Source: Rhizobiales bacterium CCH3-A5 (GTDB taxonomy: Bacteria > Pseudomonadota > Alphaproteobacteria > Rhizobiales > Beijerinckiaceae). Taken from it: DNA of 64,000 nucleotides. The notes beneath the pieces were generated by a model. The model saw only the letters and a program-made list of their open reading frames with translations, was not told the DNA's origin and made no database searches. The stretch is taken from assembly GCA_001556025.1 (NCBI GenBank), contig LSIB01000136.1, positions 124,001 through 188,000 of the forward strand, in the 5' to 3' direction. This document shows, one piece after another, positions 47,084-57,379 of the stretch. A program made the position numbers and the translations under genes. Each line of letters opens with the position of its first letter. The stretch's first letter is position 1.

Positions 47084-47482
47084 ATGCTGCGGTTCTTCCC
47101 CTTCATGGTGCTGGCGGTCGTCGCCTATGCCGTCCCCGTCGCGATCACAGGCGTGCTGCTGTCGCGCGAGCTTCTCGGGTTCACCCTGCCGTCAGGGGCG
47201 CGCTTCGTGCTGACGACGAGCGAACTGGTCATCGCCATCGCCACCATCGTGCTGTTCTTCGAGATCATGAACGCGACCAGCGCGAAATCGAGCTCGATCC
47301 TCAATCATGGCCTGTCGATGCTGGTCTTCATCGCCTGCTTCGTCGCATTCCTGATGCTGCCCGGCTTCGGGACGGGCACCTTCCTGATCATCACGCTGAT
47401 GGCGCTGGTCGATGTTGTGGCGGGCTATTCGATCTCGATCCTCACGGCGCGACGGGATATGACCTTCGGCGGGCAGGAATAG
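47084..47482 (+). CDS. hypothetical integral membrane protein
   Basis: A 132-residue protein from ATG 47084. Four hydrophobic helices are visible: FPFMVLAVVAYAVPVAITGVLLS, VLTTSELVIAIATIVLFFEIM, LSMLVFIACFVAFLMLP and FLIITLMALVDVVAGYSISIL. No family motif is recognised with confidence, but the protein-like membrane pattern and length argue for a real gene. It converges on the helicase gene, 30 bases between stops. Confidence 0.7.
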   Translation: MLRFFPFMVLAVVAYAVPVAITGVLLSRELLGFTLPSGARFVLTTSELVIAIATIVLFFEIMNATSAKSSSILNHGLSMLVFIACFVAFLMLPGFGTGTFLIITLMALVDVVAGYSISILTARRDMTFGGQE

Positions 47483-47512
47483 TTGCCGCCGGCGCTTGCT
47501 GGGCGGCCCGAG

Positions 47513-48604
47513 CTAAACCACCACCGTAATCGTCTCCGCCGCCCGCGTCAGCCCCGTGTAGAGCCACCTGGCCCGGTGCTCCCGGAATGCGAAATCCTCG
47601 TTGAACAGGACGATGTCGTTCCATTGCGAGCCCTGCGCCTTGTGGACCGTGAGCGCGTATCCGAAGGTGAATTCGTCGGTGTGGCGGCGCAATTCCCAGG
47701 CGACCTCGTCCTCGGTGCCGTCGAAGAAGTTCGGCAGCACCGAGACCTTGACCGGCTTTGCAGCCGTGTCGTCCTCGGGCGTCACGCGCATGGTGACGAG
47801 GCCCTTCTTCGAGGTCTTCAGCTCCTGCACGATCCATGAGCCGCCATTGAGCAGGCCCTTGCTCTTGTCGTTCCGAAGGCAGACGAGCTTTTCGCCCGCC
47901 ACCGGTACGGTCTCCGTGCGGCCCATCAGTTGCCGGATACGGGCGTTGTAGTTGCGGCGCGTCTTGTTCATGCCGACCAGCACCTGGTCGCAACCCAGCA
48001 CGATCTCCGGATTGACCTCCGCACGGCGGATCACGCGGCTTGGGCCATAATCGCCGACCTCGAGACGCCCGCCCTCGCGCACGATCATCGACATCCGCAC
48101 GATCGGGTTGTCGGCCGCCTGACGATGCACTTCGGTCAGCATGATGTCGGGCTGGACTTCGGTGAAATAGCCGCCGCCCTTGACCGGCGGCAATTGCGCC
48201 GGGTCGCCCAGCACCAGCACCGGCGTGCCGAAGGACAGCAGGTCCTTGCCGAGATCCTCGTCGACCATCGAGCATTCGTCGATGATGATCAGCTTGGCCT
48301 TGGCGGCGAGACTCTCGCGGTTGAGCGTGAAGACCGGGCTTTCTTCATCGACGCCGCGCGAGCGGTAGATCAGCGAATGGATCGTCTGCGCGCCCGCGCA
48401 ACCTTTGTTGCGCAGCACCAGCGCCGCCTTGCCGGTGAAGGCCGCGAAGACGACGTCGCCATCGACGGCCTCGGCGATGTGGCGCGCCAGCGTGGTCTTG
48501 CCGGTGCCGGCATAGCCGAACAGCCGGAAGAGCTGCGGCGAACCCGCCTGCAACCAGCGCGCGACCTCGCTCAGCGCTGCGTCCTGCTGCGGCGACCAGT
48601 TCAT
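47513..48604 (-). CDS. PIF1/RecD-like DNA helicase (AAA_30)
   Basis: A 363-residue SF1 ATPase. Walker A GYAGTGKTTLA (about 30-40), the TIHSLIY motif, Walker B LIIIDECSMVD, GDPAQLPPVKGGGYF and EVHRQ are in order, and the C-terminal FGYALTVHKAQGSQW and YTGLTRAAE match the UvrD/RecD-like 2B-type end. It is shorter than RecD and stands alone, consistent with the stand-alone ATP-dependent RecD-like helicases. It likely unwinds 5' to 3'; its task is unknown. Confidence 0.9.
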   Translation of the reverse strand: MNWSPQQDAALSEVARWLQAGSPQLFRLFGYAGTGKTTLARHIAEAVDGDVVFAAFTGKAALVLRNKGCAGAQTIHSLIYRSRGVDEESPVFTLNRESLAAKAKLIIIDECSMVDEDLGKDLLSFGTPVLVLGDPAQLPPVKGGGYFTEVQPDIMLTEVHRQAADNPIVRMSMIVREGGRLEVGDYGPSRVIRRAEVNPEIVLGCDQVLVGMNKTRRNYNARIRQLMGRTETVPVAGEKLVCLRNDKSKGLLNGGSWIVQELKTSKKGLVTMRVTPEDDTAAKPVKVSVLPNFFDGTEDEVAWELRRHTDEFTFGYALTVHKAQGSQWNDIVLFNEDFAFREHRARWLYTGLTRAAETITVVV

Positions 48605-48684
48605 CGAATGCGGGCGATCTCAAAATCCATGCCGCAATGGGGCCGAGTCGCTATCGACTGGCAAGCCCTGTCCCGACCGCTACG

Positions 48685-50361
48685 CTATGCGGCGCGCAGC
48701 CGGCGGGCGAATTCGAGCGCCTCGCTTTGCAGGGCGGCAATCCGCTGATCCAGATCGCGCGCCCCTTCGGCGCCCCGGTCGGCCTGCCTGACCGCTTCGC
48801 TGTTGGCGTCGACGATCTCCGTCATCGCACCGCCCGCCGTGCCGATGACGTCGGAAATGCGCGAGACCGTGTCGCCGAGCGAGCCGAGCTGCTCGGTATG
48901 GGACCCGACCATGGTCGAGATTTCCGTACTGGTCTGTTCCAGCGCGGTCAGGCTCGTGACGATGGCGGGGATCGCTTCGGCAGCATGCGACAGCGCATCG
49001 TCGACGGCGCCGATCCGCGCCACGATCCGGGCCGTGGCGGCCGCCGTCTGCCCGGCCAGCGCCTTCACCTCATTGGCGACGACGGCGAAGCCGCGACCAT
49101 GCGTACCGGCTCTCGCCGCCTCGATCGTCGCATTGAGCGCAAGCAGGTTGGTCTGACGGGCGATGGCTTCGATGATTCCGACGACGTCCCGGATCTGACC
49201 GGCGTTTTCGGTCAGCCGCTCGACCAGATCGCGCGTGCCGGCGGCTTTCTGCGTCGCGGCCGTGGCCATGACCGAAGCGCGGCGCACTTCCATGTTGATC
49301 TGTCCGATCACCTGTTCCAGCCGCAGCGAGGCGTCCGCGCTGCGGCTGGCCCCGGCCGCAGCGCCGCCGACGGCAGCGGCCGCCGTCTCGGTGCTCTGCG
49401 AGACCTGCTGCGCCCGAACCGCCGAATCCTGCAGCGCTCGGCGCAGCACGTCGCTGGACCCGGCAATCTGGCCCAGCAGCGCACCGATCCGCGCCTCGAA
49501 CTCGTCGGCGATCCGGGTCAGTTCCCGCGTGCGCGAGCGCTGATGCGCGACGGCGAGATCGGCCTCGGCCTCGCGCGTCATCAAGGTGGCGCGCACCTCG
49601 CTCAGGCTTCGCACGGTGCGGGCAAGTTGCCCGATCTCGTCGCCCCGCGTTTGATGCGGCACCTCGATGACCCGGCTCGATGAGCTGGCCTGATCGATCG
49701 CAGCCATCAGTTCGCGCAAGGGGCGGGTCAGGCGGGCGCGCAGCAGATAGATCACGAACAGCGCACCGATGAGCGGCAGGCACAGCGCGGTGACGATGAC
49801 CCGCAGCCGCAGCGACCCAGCAAGCGCGTCGGATCGTGCCGCGCTGAGTTGTGCGCCGCGATTCAACTCGTCCGTCAGCTTCGCGGTCGTCGCGATGATT
49901 TCGCGGACGTTCTGGCGCGCGGCGTCGGCACCAGCCTCGACCAGCGCGGCCTTGGGCGAGACTGCACGCCCCATGGTGACGATGTCGCGCTGAAACGCGA
50001 TGAAGGTCCTGATGCTCGGATCGAGCGTCGGATTGTCGCGCCTGATCATCTCCGGGAGGGCCGCGATCAGGCTGGCGCGCGCCGAATCTGTCAGCTCGAC
50101 CGCTGCGTCAATCTGGTCGAGCGCCATCGCCACGGCACGGTCGCCAGCCGTGTCATCGAACCGGCTCAACAACGAGGTCTGCGCGACGCGGTTGGCAAGG
50201 AGGGCCGCCTTGTTGGCCAAGGCGAGGTCGGCCAGAGCCTGCCGATCGATCTTGCGGATTTCGTCGATCCCTCGGACGGCGCTGAACAGTCCAAGCCCGG
50301 ACGCCAGACCGAGCAGCGCAAAAAGCAGACTGATCTTCGCCGTCAAACCCAGTTTCCGCAT
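48685..50361 (-). CDS. methyl-accepting chemotaxis protein
   Basis: A 558-residue chemoreceptor. One membrane helix at about 8-28, a periplasmic helical sensor segment (about 30-185), a second helix at about 187-207, a HAMP domain ([20 protein letters not shown]) and the signalling domain with the highly conserved hairpin [39 protein letters not shown]. No CheB/CheR pentapeptide tether is seen at the C-terminus (FARRLRAA). The ligand is unknown. No chemotaxis gene adjoins. Confidence 0.95.
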   Translation of the reverse strand: MRKLGLTAKISLLFALLGLASGLGLFSAVRGIDEIRKIDRQALADLALANKAALLANRVAQTSLLSRFDDTAGDRAVAMALDQIDAAVELTDSARASLIAALPEMIRRDNPTLDPSIRTFIAFQRDIVTMGRAVSPKAALVEAGADAARQNVREIIATTAKLTDELNRGAQLSAARSDALAGSLRLRVIVTALCLPLIGALFVIYLLRARLTRPLRELMAAIDQASSSSRVIEVPHQTRGDEIGQLARTVRSLSEVRATLMTREAEADLAVAHQRSRTRELTRIADEFEARIGALLGQIAGSSDVLRRALQDSAVRAQQVSQSTETAAAAVGGAAAGASRSADASLRLEQVIGQINMEVRRASVMATAATQKAAGTRDLVERLTENAGQIRDVVGIIEAIARQTNLLALNATIEAARAGTHGRGFAVVANEVKALAGQTAAATARIVARIGAVDDALSHAAEAIPAIVTSLTALEQTSTEISTMVGSHTEQLGSLGDTVSRISDVIGTAGGAMTEIVDANSEAVRQADRGAEGARDLDQRIAALQSEALEFARRLRAA

Positions 50362-50523
50362 AGCCGCCGCCGTCGAAGTCCGATGCGATCCGGTTTCGCA
50401 GGCGCGAACGAACAGCGGGTTAACGCGACTGAAAATTACTCATCTATTTCAATAAATTAGCCGAGTAACGAAGAGGAGGAATCTGGCAATGTCGATCAAT
50501 CTTCGTGCGGCGCAACATGCCGT

Positions 50524-51327
50524 TCAGCCCATCAGGCTGTCGAGTCCGCGCCGCAGGCCGGCCTGCTCGGACACACGCCGCGCCGCCAGCAGCGTCCCGC
50601 CAACATAAGGCGCGGCAGAGGTTCCCGCATCGTGGCGGATCGCCAGCCGCTCGTCGGGCAGCCCGAACACCGCCTCGCAGGACAGCACGAATCCAGGCAT
50701 CCGCAGCGAATGAACCTGCACCGGGTTGGGCGCGCCGATCGCGCCGCCCCGCGTCTCGCGCACGCCGCCGAGCTCGGCGACGGGCTTCGAGGTTGCGGCC
50801 ATCCGCTCGGCAGCCAGCGTCTCGCCCAGTTCGCGGCCGGTGCCCGACGGCGTATCGGGCTTGGAAGGCGAGGCGTAATCGATGATCTCGACATCAGGGA
50901 CGTATTTCACCGCCTCGCGGGCGAAGCGCCGCAGCAGCGTCGCGGTGATCGAAAAATTGCCGGCCGCCAGCACGCCGACGCCGGCGGCCAGCGCCGCAGC
51001 CTCGATCTCGGAATAGTCCTCGCCCGTCATGCCCGACGCGCCGACGACGACATGCCGGCCGCCGGAGATCGCCGCCAGGACGTTGCCCTTCACGCTGTCG
51101 GGCTTGGTATAGTCGATGACGACGTCTGAGGGCACGAAAAGCGCCTCCGCCATGCTCGCAAACACCGGCAGGCCATTGGCGGACAGCCCTGCCGCCTCGC
51201 CGAGATCGCGGCCGGCGGCCTTGCGCGAGATGCCGGCGACGAGTTCGAGATCGGGCGCCGCGGCGATGGCGGCGACGAGCGCCTTGCCAACCCAGCCGGT
51301 GCAGCCGGCAAGCGTGATGCGGATCAT
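50524..51327 (-). CDS. DapB-like dihydrodipicolinate reductase homologue with altered active site
   Basis: A 267-residue protein from ATG 51327, after GAGGAG. Rossmann motif LAGCTGWVGKALV, VVVGASGMTGEDYSEIEAAA, GVLAAGNFSITATLL and SKPDTPSGTG (PSGTG at 160-164) are DapB-like. In canonical DapB the EIIEAHHRHKVDAPSGTA loop carries a catalytic histidine pair; here the equivalent residues are A152 and S153, while K156 remains. The protein may therefore be a paralogue with another substrate rather than the lysine-pathway reductase. dapF is 22 kb away. Confidence 0.8.
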   Translation of the reverse strand: MIRITLAGCTGWVGKALVAAIAAAPDLELVAGISRKAAGRDLGEAAGLSANGLPVFASMAEALFVPSDVVIDYTKPDSVKGNVLAAISGGRHVVVGASGMTGEDYSEIEAAALAAGVGVLAAGNFSITATLLRRFAREAVKYVPDVEIIDYASPSKPDTPSGTGRELGETLAAERMAATSKPVAELGGVRETRGGAIGAPNPVQVHSLRMPGFVLSCEAVFGLPDERLAIRHDAGTSAAPYVGGTLLAARRVSEQAGLRRGLDSLMG

Positions 51328-51418
51328 GGTGGGCTCCTCATTCGGACGACGTCGCTTGTTGAGCGAATCCGGAGCGTGACTATCCTTGCAGCGTAAACCG
51401 AGGCAAGAGACCATCGCC

Positions 51419-52270
51419 ATGTTCGTCAGCGCCAATGGCGTGAGGCTTTATGTCGATGTCGAGGGCGCCGGCCTCGTGCCCGACGGCAGGGGGATGCGAC
51501 AGAAGCCGACGCTGGTGCTGCTGCATGGCGGCCCAGGCGCTGACCACAGCCTGTACAAGCCCGCCTTCTCCGCGCTCTCCGACGTCGCGCAGATCGTCTA
51601 TTACGACCATCGCGGCTGCGGACGCAGCGAGGACGGCCCTCGCCACGGTTGGACGCTGGCGCAATGGGGCGACGATGTGAAGGGCCTCTGCGATGCACTG
51701 GGCATCGAAAAGCCGATCGTGCTCGGGACTTCTTTCGGCGGCTTCGTGGCGCAGGCCTACGCGACGCGCCATCCCGGCCATGCGGCCAAGCTCATTCTGA
51801 TCACCACCGCGGCGAAGGTGGACTTTCCGGCGATATACGCGGCATTTGCGAAGATCGGCGGGCCGGAAGCCGGCGCGATCGCCGAGGCGTACTGGTCGGC
51901 GCCGTCACCGGAAACCCGCGCTCCCTATCTCGCGACCTGCCTCCCGCTCTACTGCGCGCGGAAACGCGGCCCAGCAGAGTGGATGACCCGGGCGATCACG
52001 CGAAACGACACCGGAGCCTGGTTCAACGGGCCATTGAACGAGCAGGGCCGCATGGATTTTCGCGATGCTCTCGCCAGGATCACCTGCCCCGTCCTCGTCA
52101 TGGGGGGCGAGCTGGACCCGATCATGCCGATTGCCTTCAGCGAGACGATCGCTTCCAGCCTTCTACCCGGCCTCGTCCGCTTCGAGCGATGCGCCGACTG
52201 CGGCCACGGTATCGTTGGCGACGATCCAGACCTCGCCTTCAGCCTGATCCGCGAGTTCATCGCCGCCTGA
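51419..52270 (+). CDS. alpha/beta hydrolase (prolyl aminopeptidase/epoxide-hydrolase-like)
   Basis: A 283-residue protein from ATG 51419. TLVLLHGGPGADH is the oxyanion-hole region, YYDHRGCGRSED is the proline-iminopeptidase-type motif, and VLGTSFGGFVAQAYA is the nucleophile elbow (G-T-S-F-G). MGGELDPIMP holds the acid and CADCGHGIVGDDP the catalytic histidine. There is no signal peptide. The D-HRG-GRS motif suggests a prolyl aminopeptidase-like or related hydrolase; substrate unknown. Divergent from the DapB-like gene. Confidence 0.85.
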   Translation: MFVSANGVRLYVDVEGAGLVPDGRGMRQKPTLVLLHGGPGADHSLYKPAFSALSDVAQIVYYDHRGCGRSEDGPRHGWTLAQWGDDVKGLCDALGIEKPIVLGTSFGGFVAQAYATRHPGHAAKLILITTAAKVDFPAIYAAFAKIGGPEAGAIAEAYWSAPSPETRAPYLATCLPLYCARKRGPAEWMTRAITRNDTGAWFNGPLNEQGRMDFRDALARITCPVLVMGGELDPIMPIAFSETIASSLLPGLVRFERCADCGHGIVGDDPDLAFSLIREFIAA

Positions 52271-52276
52271 CGGCTC

Positions 52277-52972
52277 TCACCACGCGATGGCCTCGCCGGT
52301 CCAGTTCCGGAAACTGTTCGTGTCCGCCATGCCCGAGGCGTCGATCGTTGCGATCAGCCCGGCGGCGCTTTCCTGCGGCGCGATATCGGCCCCGCCGCCG
52401 CCCATATCGGTTCGGACCCAGCCGGGATGGAACAGCAGCGAGGCGATGTTGCGCTCACGCACGGCGTTGCCGAACACGACCATCGTCATGTTGACCGCCG
52501 TCTTGGACGAACGATAGGCGAGCGAGCCGGACGGGTTGGCTCCGATAGAGCCCATGCGGCTCGAGATCGTGGCGATCTTGCGCCCCTTTCCAGCCTCGAC
52601 ATTCGGCAGGAAGGCCTGCGCCACGCGCAGCGGCGCGTAGACATTGACCTCGAAGACCTCGCGCCACATCGCGAAATCCATCTTGAGCGCGCTCTCCTCG
52701 CCGCGCGCACCGAGCACACCCGCATTGTTGAGCAGCACGTCGAGCGGCTTTTTCCCGACCGCTGCCTTCGCCGCCTCGACGCTCTCATCGGAGGTGACGT
52801 CGAGTTCGAGCGGCGTCAGCGCACCGGTATGCTCGGCGGCAAGCTCCGCCAGCGCTCCACCCCAGGGGTTGCGCGCCGCCGCCACGACATGGTCGCCACG
52901 GCGCAGAAGCTCTATCGTCAGCGCAAGCCCGATGCCGCGATTGGCGCCGGTGATCATCCAGGTCTGGGGCAT
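52277..52972 (-). CDS. SDR family oxidoreductase
   Basis: A 231-residue short-chain dehydrogenase from ATG 52972, 7 bases after GGAGA. MITGANRGIGLALTIELL is the cofactor motif, then LELDVTSD, LLNNAGVLG, TISSRMGSIG with the catalytic serine, YRSSKTAVNM with tyrosine and lysine, and FHPGWVRTDMGG. It matches the CsgA/sniffer-like subgroup (carbonyl reductases) more than lipid SDRs. It lies downstream of the oxoprolinase gene on the same strand, but with 35 bases between. Confidence 0.88.
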   Translation of the reverse strand: MPQTWMITGANRGIGLALTIELLRRGDHVVAAARNPWGGALAELAAEHTGALTPLELDVTSDESVEAAKAAVGKKPLDVLLNNAGVLGARGEESALKMDFAMWREVFEVNVYAPLRVAQAFLPNVEAGKGRKIATISSRMGSIGANPSGSLAYRSSKTAVNMTMVVFGNAVRERNIASLLFHPGWVRTDMGGGGADIAPQESAAGLIATIDASGMADTNSFRNWTGEAIAW

Positions 52973-53007
52973 GGGGCGGTCTCCGTTATCTCGGATCGAC
53001 CTAAGCC

Positions 53008-56000
53008 TCATAGGCTGGGTTTGCCATACCCCCCCGCCGTCGGCGTCATCACCGTCACCGCCTCGCCAGCCTGCAGCAAGGTCTGGTCGGAGGGCTTCAA
53101 TTCCTCGACCGCACCCGACAGCCTGCGCACCATCGTCTTGCCGAGCTGCCCCGGTTCGCCGCCCTTCATGCCGAAGGGGCGCACCTTCCGGTGGGCCGAG
53201 AGGATGGCGCAGTCCATCGTCTTGCGGAAGCGGATGGTGCGGGAGGTGCCGTCGCCGGCGTTCCACTCGCCGCGCCCGCCAGAACCCGGCCGGATGTGGA
53301 AGTCCTCCAGCACGACCGGGAAGCGGGTCTCCAGAATCTCCGGATCGGTCAGACGGGAATTGGTCATGTGGACATGCACGCCCGAGGTGCCATGAAAACC
53401 CGGGCCGGCCGGCGAGCCCGAGCAGATCGTCTCGTAGTACTGGTACTCGTCATTGCCGAAGGTGAGGTTGTTCATCGTGCCCTGGGAGCACGACATCGCC
53501 TCCAGCGCGCCGAACAGCGTATTGGTCACGGCCTGCGAGACCTCGACATTGCCCGCGACGACGGCGGCAGGATAGCGCGGCGACAGCATCGAGCCCTCCG
53601 GTACGATGATCCTGATCGGGCGCAGGCAGCCGGCGTTCATCGGGATCGCGTCGTCGACCATGACCCTGAAGACGTAGAGCACGGCGGCGCGCGTCACCGG
53701 GGCGGGCGCGTTGAAATTGTCGCCGCGCTGCTCGGAGGTGCCGGTGAAATCGACCGTCGCCTCGCGCCGCTCGCGGTCGATGGTTATCTTCACCTTGATC
53801 GCGCAGCCCTGGTCCATCGGATAGGTGAACTCTGCATCGTGTAGACGGGTCAGGAGCCGCGCCACGCTCTCGGCGGCGTTGTCCTGCACATGGCCCATAT
53901 AGGCCTGCACCACTTCGAGCCCGAAGGAGGCGATCATCTTGCGCAGCTCGGCGACGCCCTTCTCGTTGGCGGCGATCTGCGCCCTCAGGTCGTTGACGTT
54001 CTGCACGACGTTGCGAACGGGCCAGCGCGCGCCTTTCAGCAGCGCGACGAGGTCGTCCTCGCAAAAGCGGCCCTGATCGACGATCTTGAAGTTGTCGATG
54101 TAGACGCCCTCCTCCTCGATCACGGTCGCGAGCGGCGACATCGAGCCCGGAGCGGTGCCGCCGACATCGGCATGGTGGCCGCGGCTCGCGACCCAAAACA
54201 GGATGGTCCTGTCGTCGGCGTCGAAGACCGGCGTGCAGACCGTGATGTCGGGCAGATGCGTGCCGCCATTATAGGGGGCGTTGAGACAGTAGACGTCGCC
54301 CGGCTTGATGACGGAATTGTTGGCGATCACCGTCTCGACCGACTTGTCCATCGAGCCGAGATGCACCGGCATATGCGGCGCATTCGCCACCAGCGCAGCG
54401 GTCTGGTCGAAGACGGCGCAGGAGAAATCGAGCCGCTCCTTGATGTTCACCGAATAGGCGGTGTTCTGCAGCGTCACCCCCATCTGTTCGGCGATCGACA
54501 TGAACAGGTTGTTGAAGATCTCCAGCATCACCGGATCGGCCTTCGTCCCGATCGCGGCGCTCTGAACCAGCGCCCCGGCGCGCACCAGCACGAGATGGTC
54601 TTTCGCGGTCAGCTTCGCCGACCAGCCCTCCTCGACCACGACGGTCTGGTTCGGCTCGATGATGATCGCCGGGCCCGAAACCTGCTGGCCGGGCGACATC
54701 GCCTCGCGCCGTACGACCGCCGCCTCATGCCATTGGCCTTTGGAAAAGAGTCGGGTGAACTCGGCGATCTTCGGCTCGCCGGCGACCTCGTCTGCCGACG
54801 GCTCCTCGAACTTCGCTCCGCCGCCGATCGCCTCGACCTCGACCGCCTCGACGACCAGCGCCTTGCTCGCATCCATGAAGCCGAAGCGCGCCTTGTGAGC
54901 ACTCTGGAAGGCCTCGCGCATCGCGGCCTCCTCGCCAGCCGCAACCGCAATTGCGGTGTCGGTGCCGGCATAGCGGATATGCGCGCGGGTGAGGATCGTG
55001 ATTTCGGCAGAGGAGACGCCCTGCCCGGTCAGTTCGGCCCGGGTCTCGTCCGCGAGTTTTTCGCCGACGCCTTCGATCGCGGATTTCGCACCACCATCCA
55101 ACGATGCATCGAGCGCGGCGGTCCGCGTGGAGCGGATTTCGGCCAGTCCCATGCCGTAGGCCGATAGCAGGCCGGAGAACGGGTGCAGCAGCACGGTCTT
55201 GATGCCGAGCGCGTCGGCGACGAGGCAGGCGTGCTGCCCGCCCGCGCCGCCGAAAGAGTTCAGCGCGTAGCGGGTGATGTCGTAGCCGCGCTGCACCGAG
55301 ATCTTCTTGATCGCCTCGGCCATGTTGGCCACCGCGATCTGGATGAAGCCGTCGGCGACCTCCTCGGCGCTGCGTCCGTCGCCGACCTCGGCCGCGAGCG
55401 CCGCGAATTTCTGCCGCACGGTCTCGACATCGAGCGGCTGGTCGCGGGTCTCGCCGAAAATCGGTGGGAAATAGTCGGGGATCAGCTTGCCGACCATGAC
55501 GTTGGCGTCGGTCACCGCGAGCGGCCCGCCGCGGCGATAGGCGGCCGGCCCCGGATTGGCCCCGGCCGAATCCGGGCCGACGCGGAAGCGCGCGCCGTCA
55601 TAGTGCAGGATGGAGCCGCCGCCTGCGGCGACGGTGTGGATCAGCATCATCGGCGCGCGCATGCGCACGCCGGCGACCTCGGTCTCGAAAGCGCGCTCAT
55701 ACTCGCCGTCGAAATGGGCGACGTCAGTCGAGGTGCCGCCCATGTCGAAGCCGATCACCTTGTCGAACCCGGCCGAGCGCCCGGTCTCGGCGAGACCGAC
55801 GACGCCGCCCGCGGGGCCGGACAGAATAGCGTCCTTGCCCTGGAAGAGTTCGGCGGCGGTCAGCCCCCCTGACGACATCATGAACATCAGGCGGATGCCG
55901 GTGCGCGCGATGTCGAGTTCCTCCGACACCTGCGCGACATAGCGCCCGAGGATCGGCGAGAGATAGGCATCGACCACGGCGGTGTCGCCGCGCCCGACCA

Positions 56001-56607
56001 GCTTGATCAGCGGCGAGACCTCATGGCTGACCGAAACCTGCGGAAAGCCGATCTCGCGGGCGATGCGGGCGGCGATCTGCTCATGGGCCGGATAGCGATA
56101 GGCATGCATGAAGACGATCGCGACGGCCCGGAAGCCGGAGTCGTATTGCGCCTGCAGGTCGGCCCGGATTGCCGCCTCGTCGGGCGTGCGCTCGACCTCG
56201 CCATCGGCCAGCACCCGCTCATCGACCTCGACCACGGCGTCATAGAGTTGCTCGGGCTTGACGATCTCCTTGGCGAAGATGTCGGGCCGCGCCTGGTAGC
56301 CGATGCGCAGCGCGTCGCGAAAACCCTTCGTGATGACCAGCAGCGTGCGGTCGCCCTTGCGCTCCAGCAGCGCGTTGGTCGCGACCGTCGTGCCCATGCG
56401 GACCTCGTCGACGAGACCTGACGGGATCGGATCGCCGGCTTTGAGCCCGAGATGGTCGCGGATGCCCTGCACGGCGGCATCGCGATAGGCGCCCGGATTC
56501 TCCGAGAGGAGCTTTCTGGCATGGAGCTTGCCAGCGGGATCGCGGCCGATCACGTCGGTGAAGGTGCCGCCACGGTCGATCCAGAAGTCCCAGCGACCCG
56601 TCGTCAT
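53008..56607 (-). CDS. fused HyuA-HyuB hydantoinase/5-oxoprolinase family protein
   Basis: A 1199-residue ATP-dependent ring-opening enzyme. The start at 56607 follows GGGGAG by 7-8 bases. HyuA-like N-terminal domain (about 1-690) with [34 protein letters not shown] and [19 protein letters not shown]; HyuB-like C-terminal domain from about 690 ([37 protein letters not shown]...[21 protein letters not shown]). A single fused chain is the eukaryotic-type 5-oxoprolinase arrangement. Substrate, 5-oxoproline or a hydantoin, is not fixed by sequence. It diverges from a TRAP transporter operon with a shared operator, implying import and hydrolysis of the same compound. Confidence 0.9.
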   Translation of the reverse strand: MTTGRWDFWIDRGGTFTDVIGRDPAGKLHARKLLSENPGAYRDAAVQGIRDHLGLKAGDPIPSGLVDEVRMGTTVATNALLERKGDRTLLVITKGFRDALRIGYQARPDIFAKEIVKPEQLYDAVVEVDERVLADGEVERTPDEAAIRADLQAQYDSGFRAVAIVFMHAYRYPAHEQIAARIAREIGFPQVSVSHEVSPLIKLVGRGDTAVVDAYLSPILGRYVAQVSEELDIARTGIRLMFMMSSGGLTAAELFQGKDAILSGPAGGVVGLAETGRSAGFDKVIGFDMGGTSTDVAHFDGEYERAFETEVAGVRMRAPMMLIHTVAAGGGSILHYDGARFRVGPDSAGANPGPAAYRRGGPLAVTDANVMVGKLIPDYFPPIFGETRDQPLDVETVRQKFAALAAEVGDGRSAEEVADGFIQIAVANMAEAIKKISVQRGYDITRYALNSFGGAGGQHACLVADALGIKTVLLHPFSGLLSAYGMGLAEIRSTRTAALDASLDGGAKSAIEGVGEKLADETRAELTGQGVSSAEITILTRAHIRYAGTDTAIAVAAGEEAAMREAFQSAHKARFGFMDASKALVVEAVEVEAIGGGAKFEEPSADEVAGEPKIAEFTRLFSKGQWHEAAVVRREAMSPGQQVSGPAIIIEPNQTVVVEEGWSAKLTAKDHLVLVRAGALVQSAAIGTKADPVMLEIFNNLFMSIAEQMGVTLQNTAYSVNIKERLDFSCAVFDQTAALVANAPHMPVHLGSMDKSVETVIANNSVIKPGDVYCLNAPYNGGTHLPDITVCTPVFDADDRTILFWVASRGHHADVGGTAPGSMSPLATVIEEEGVYIDNFKIVDQGRFCEDDLVALLKGARWPVRNVVQNVNDLRAQIAANEKGVAELRKMIASFGLEVVQAYMGHVQDNAAESVARLLTRLHDAEFTYPMDQGCAIKVKITIDRERREATVDFTGTSEQRGDNFNAPAPVTRAAVLYVFRVMVDDAIPMNAGCLRPIRIIVPEGSMLSPRYPAAVVAGNVEVSQAVTNTLFGALEAMSCSQGTMNNLTFGNDEYQYYETICSGSPAGPGFHGTSGVHVHMTNSRLTDPEILETRFPVVLEDFHIRPGSGGRGEWNAGDGTSRTIRFRKTMDCAILSAHRKVRPFGMKGGEPGQLGKTMVRRLSGAVEELKPSDQTLLQAGEAVTVMTPTAGGYGKPSL

Positions 56608-56651
56608 GTGAATGCTCCCCGCCGCGCCGACAGGCGGGCATATACCCGCTG

Positions 56652-56682
56652 ACGTTTCATCGATAATTCGTCGATGAAACGT
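56652..56682. promoter_or_regulatory. perfect 31-bp palindromic operator between the oxoprolinase gene and the TRAP operon
   Basis: Arms ACGTTTCATCGA (56652-56663) and TCGATGAAACGT (56671-56682) are exact reverse complements, separated by TAATTCG. The site lies between the divergent starts and overlaps predicted promoters on both strands, so one regulator could control the whole module. The protein is unidentified; the winged-helix gene at 59922 is the nearest candidate. Confidence 0.75.
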
Positions 56683-56688
56683 TGACAA
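56660..56688 (-). promoter_or_regulatory. predicted promoter of the oxoprolinase gene
   Basis: On the minus strand TTGTCA (complement of 56683-56688), a 17-base spacer and TATCGA (complement of 56660-56665). The palindrome fills the region between -35 and -10, consistent with repression of both divergent units. Confidence 0.5.
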
Positions 56689-56709
56689 GCCGATTTTGCC
56701 GGCTAGGAT
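56682..56709 (+). promoter_or_regulatory. predicted sigma-70 promoter of the TRAP operon
   Basis: TTGACA (56682-56687), 16-base spacer, TAGGAT (56704-56709). The -35 box shares its first base with the last base of the palindromic operator. Initiation would fall near 56716, about 55 bases before the leader ORF. Confidence 0.65.
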
Positions 56710-56769
56710 CGCGATTGTGACCGAAACATGGCTGAGGGGCCGGGCCGGTTCACGCAAGCGGAGGATGCG

Positions 56770-56832
56770 ATGACGGGACCACTCCTGGCAATCGACGCAT
56801 GGCGAGCCCGCCAGTACGGGTGCAGCCGATGA
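56770..56832 (+). CDS. 20-residue leader ORF coupled to the TRAP small permease gene
   Basis: ATG 56770 follows GGAGG (56760-56764) by 5 bases, the best ribosome site in this leader. The frame encodes [20 protein letters not shown] and stops at TGA 56830-56832, whose first bases overlap the ATG at 56829 of the permease gene (ATGA). The permease gene has no convincing ribosome site of its own, so its translation probably depends on termination of this ORF. The peptide itself has no known homologue in my view. Confidence 0.6.
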   Translation: MTGPLLAIDAWRARQYGCSR

Positions 56833-57377
56833 TCCGCCGCTCGCTCGATGCGCTCTATCTCCTCGCCGGCTATGCCGCCGGACTCGGGCTCGTGACCATC
56901 TTCGTCCTGATGATGCTCCTGTCGGTCGGGCGGGAGATCAACTTCAACGTTCCCTCGGGCGACGACTTCACCGGCTGGGCGCTGGTCGCGATGGCCTTTC
57001 TCGGCACCGCGCATACCTTCAAGAAGGGCGAAATGATCCGCGTCGGCCTCCTCGTCGAGCGACTGCATGGCCCTGCCCGGCGCGCGGCCGAACTGATTTC
57101 GCTGACGATCGCGGCTTCCTTCCTGGCCTATTTCACCTTCCAGTCCGGCAAGCTCGCCCATGATTCCTGGCGGTTCTTCGACATGTCGACCGGCGTCGTC
57201 TCGGTGCCGCTCTGGATGCCGCAGATGGGCATGGTCGTCGGCCTCGGCATCCTGCTGATCGCGGTGCTGGACGAACTCGTCATTGTCGCGCGTGGCGGCA
57301 GGCCGACCTACGAGCCCGAGCCGCCCAAAACCGCCGAGGAACTGATCGAGCGCATCGCACAGGGCGGCGGAGTCTGA
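56829..57377 (+). CDS. TRAP transporter small permease (DctQ-like)
   Basis: A 182-residue protein from ATG 56829. Four hydrophobic helices typical of Dct[64 protein letters not shown] and [20 protein letters not shown], with [15 protein letters not shown] between helices 2 and 3 and PLWMPQMGM before helix 4. The alternative start at 56799 has no ribosome site. It forms the operon with the large permease (2-base gap) and the binding protein. Confidence 0.9.
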   Translation: MIRRSLDALYLLAGYAAGLGLVTIFVLMMLLSVGREINFNVPSGDDFTGWALVAMAFLGTAHTFKKGEMIRVGLLVERLHGPARRAAELISLTIAASFLAYFTFQSGKLAHDSWRFFDMSTGVVSVPLWMPQMGMVVGLGILLIAVLDELVIVARGGRPTYEPEPPKTAEELIERIAQGGGV

Positions 57378-57379
57378 CG

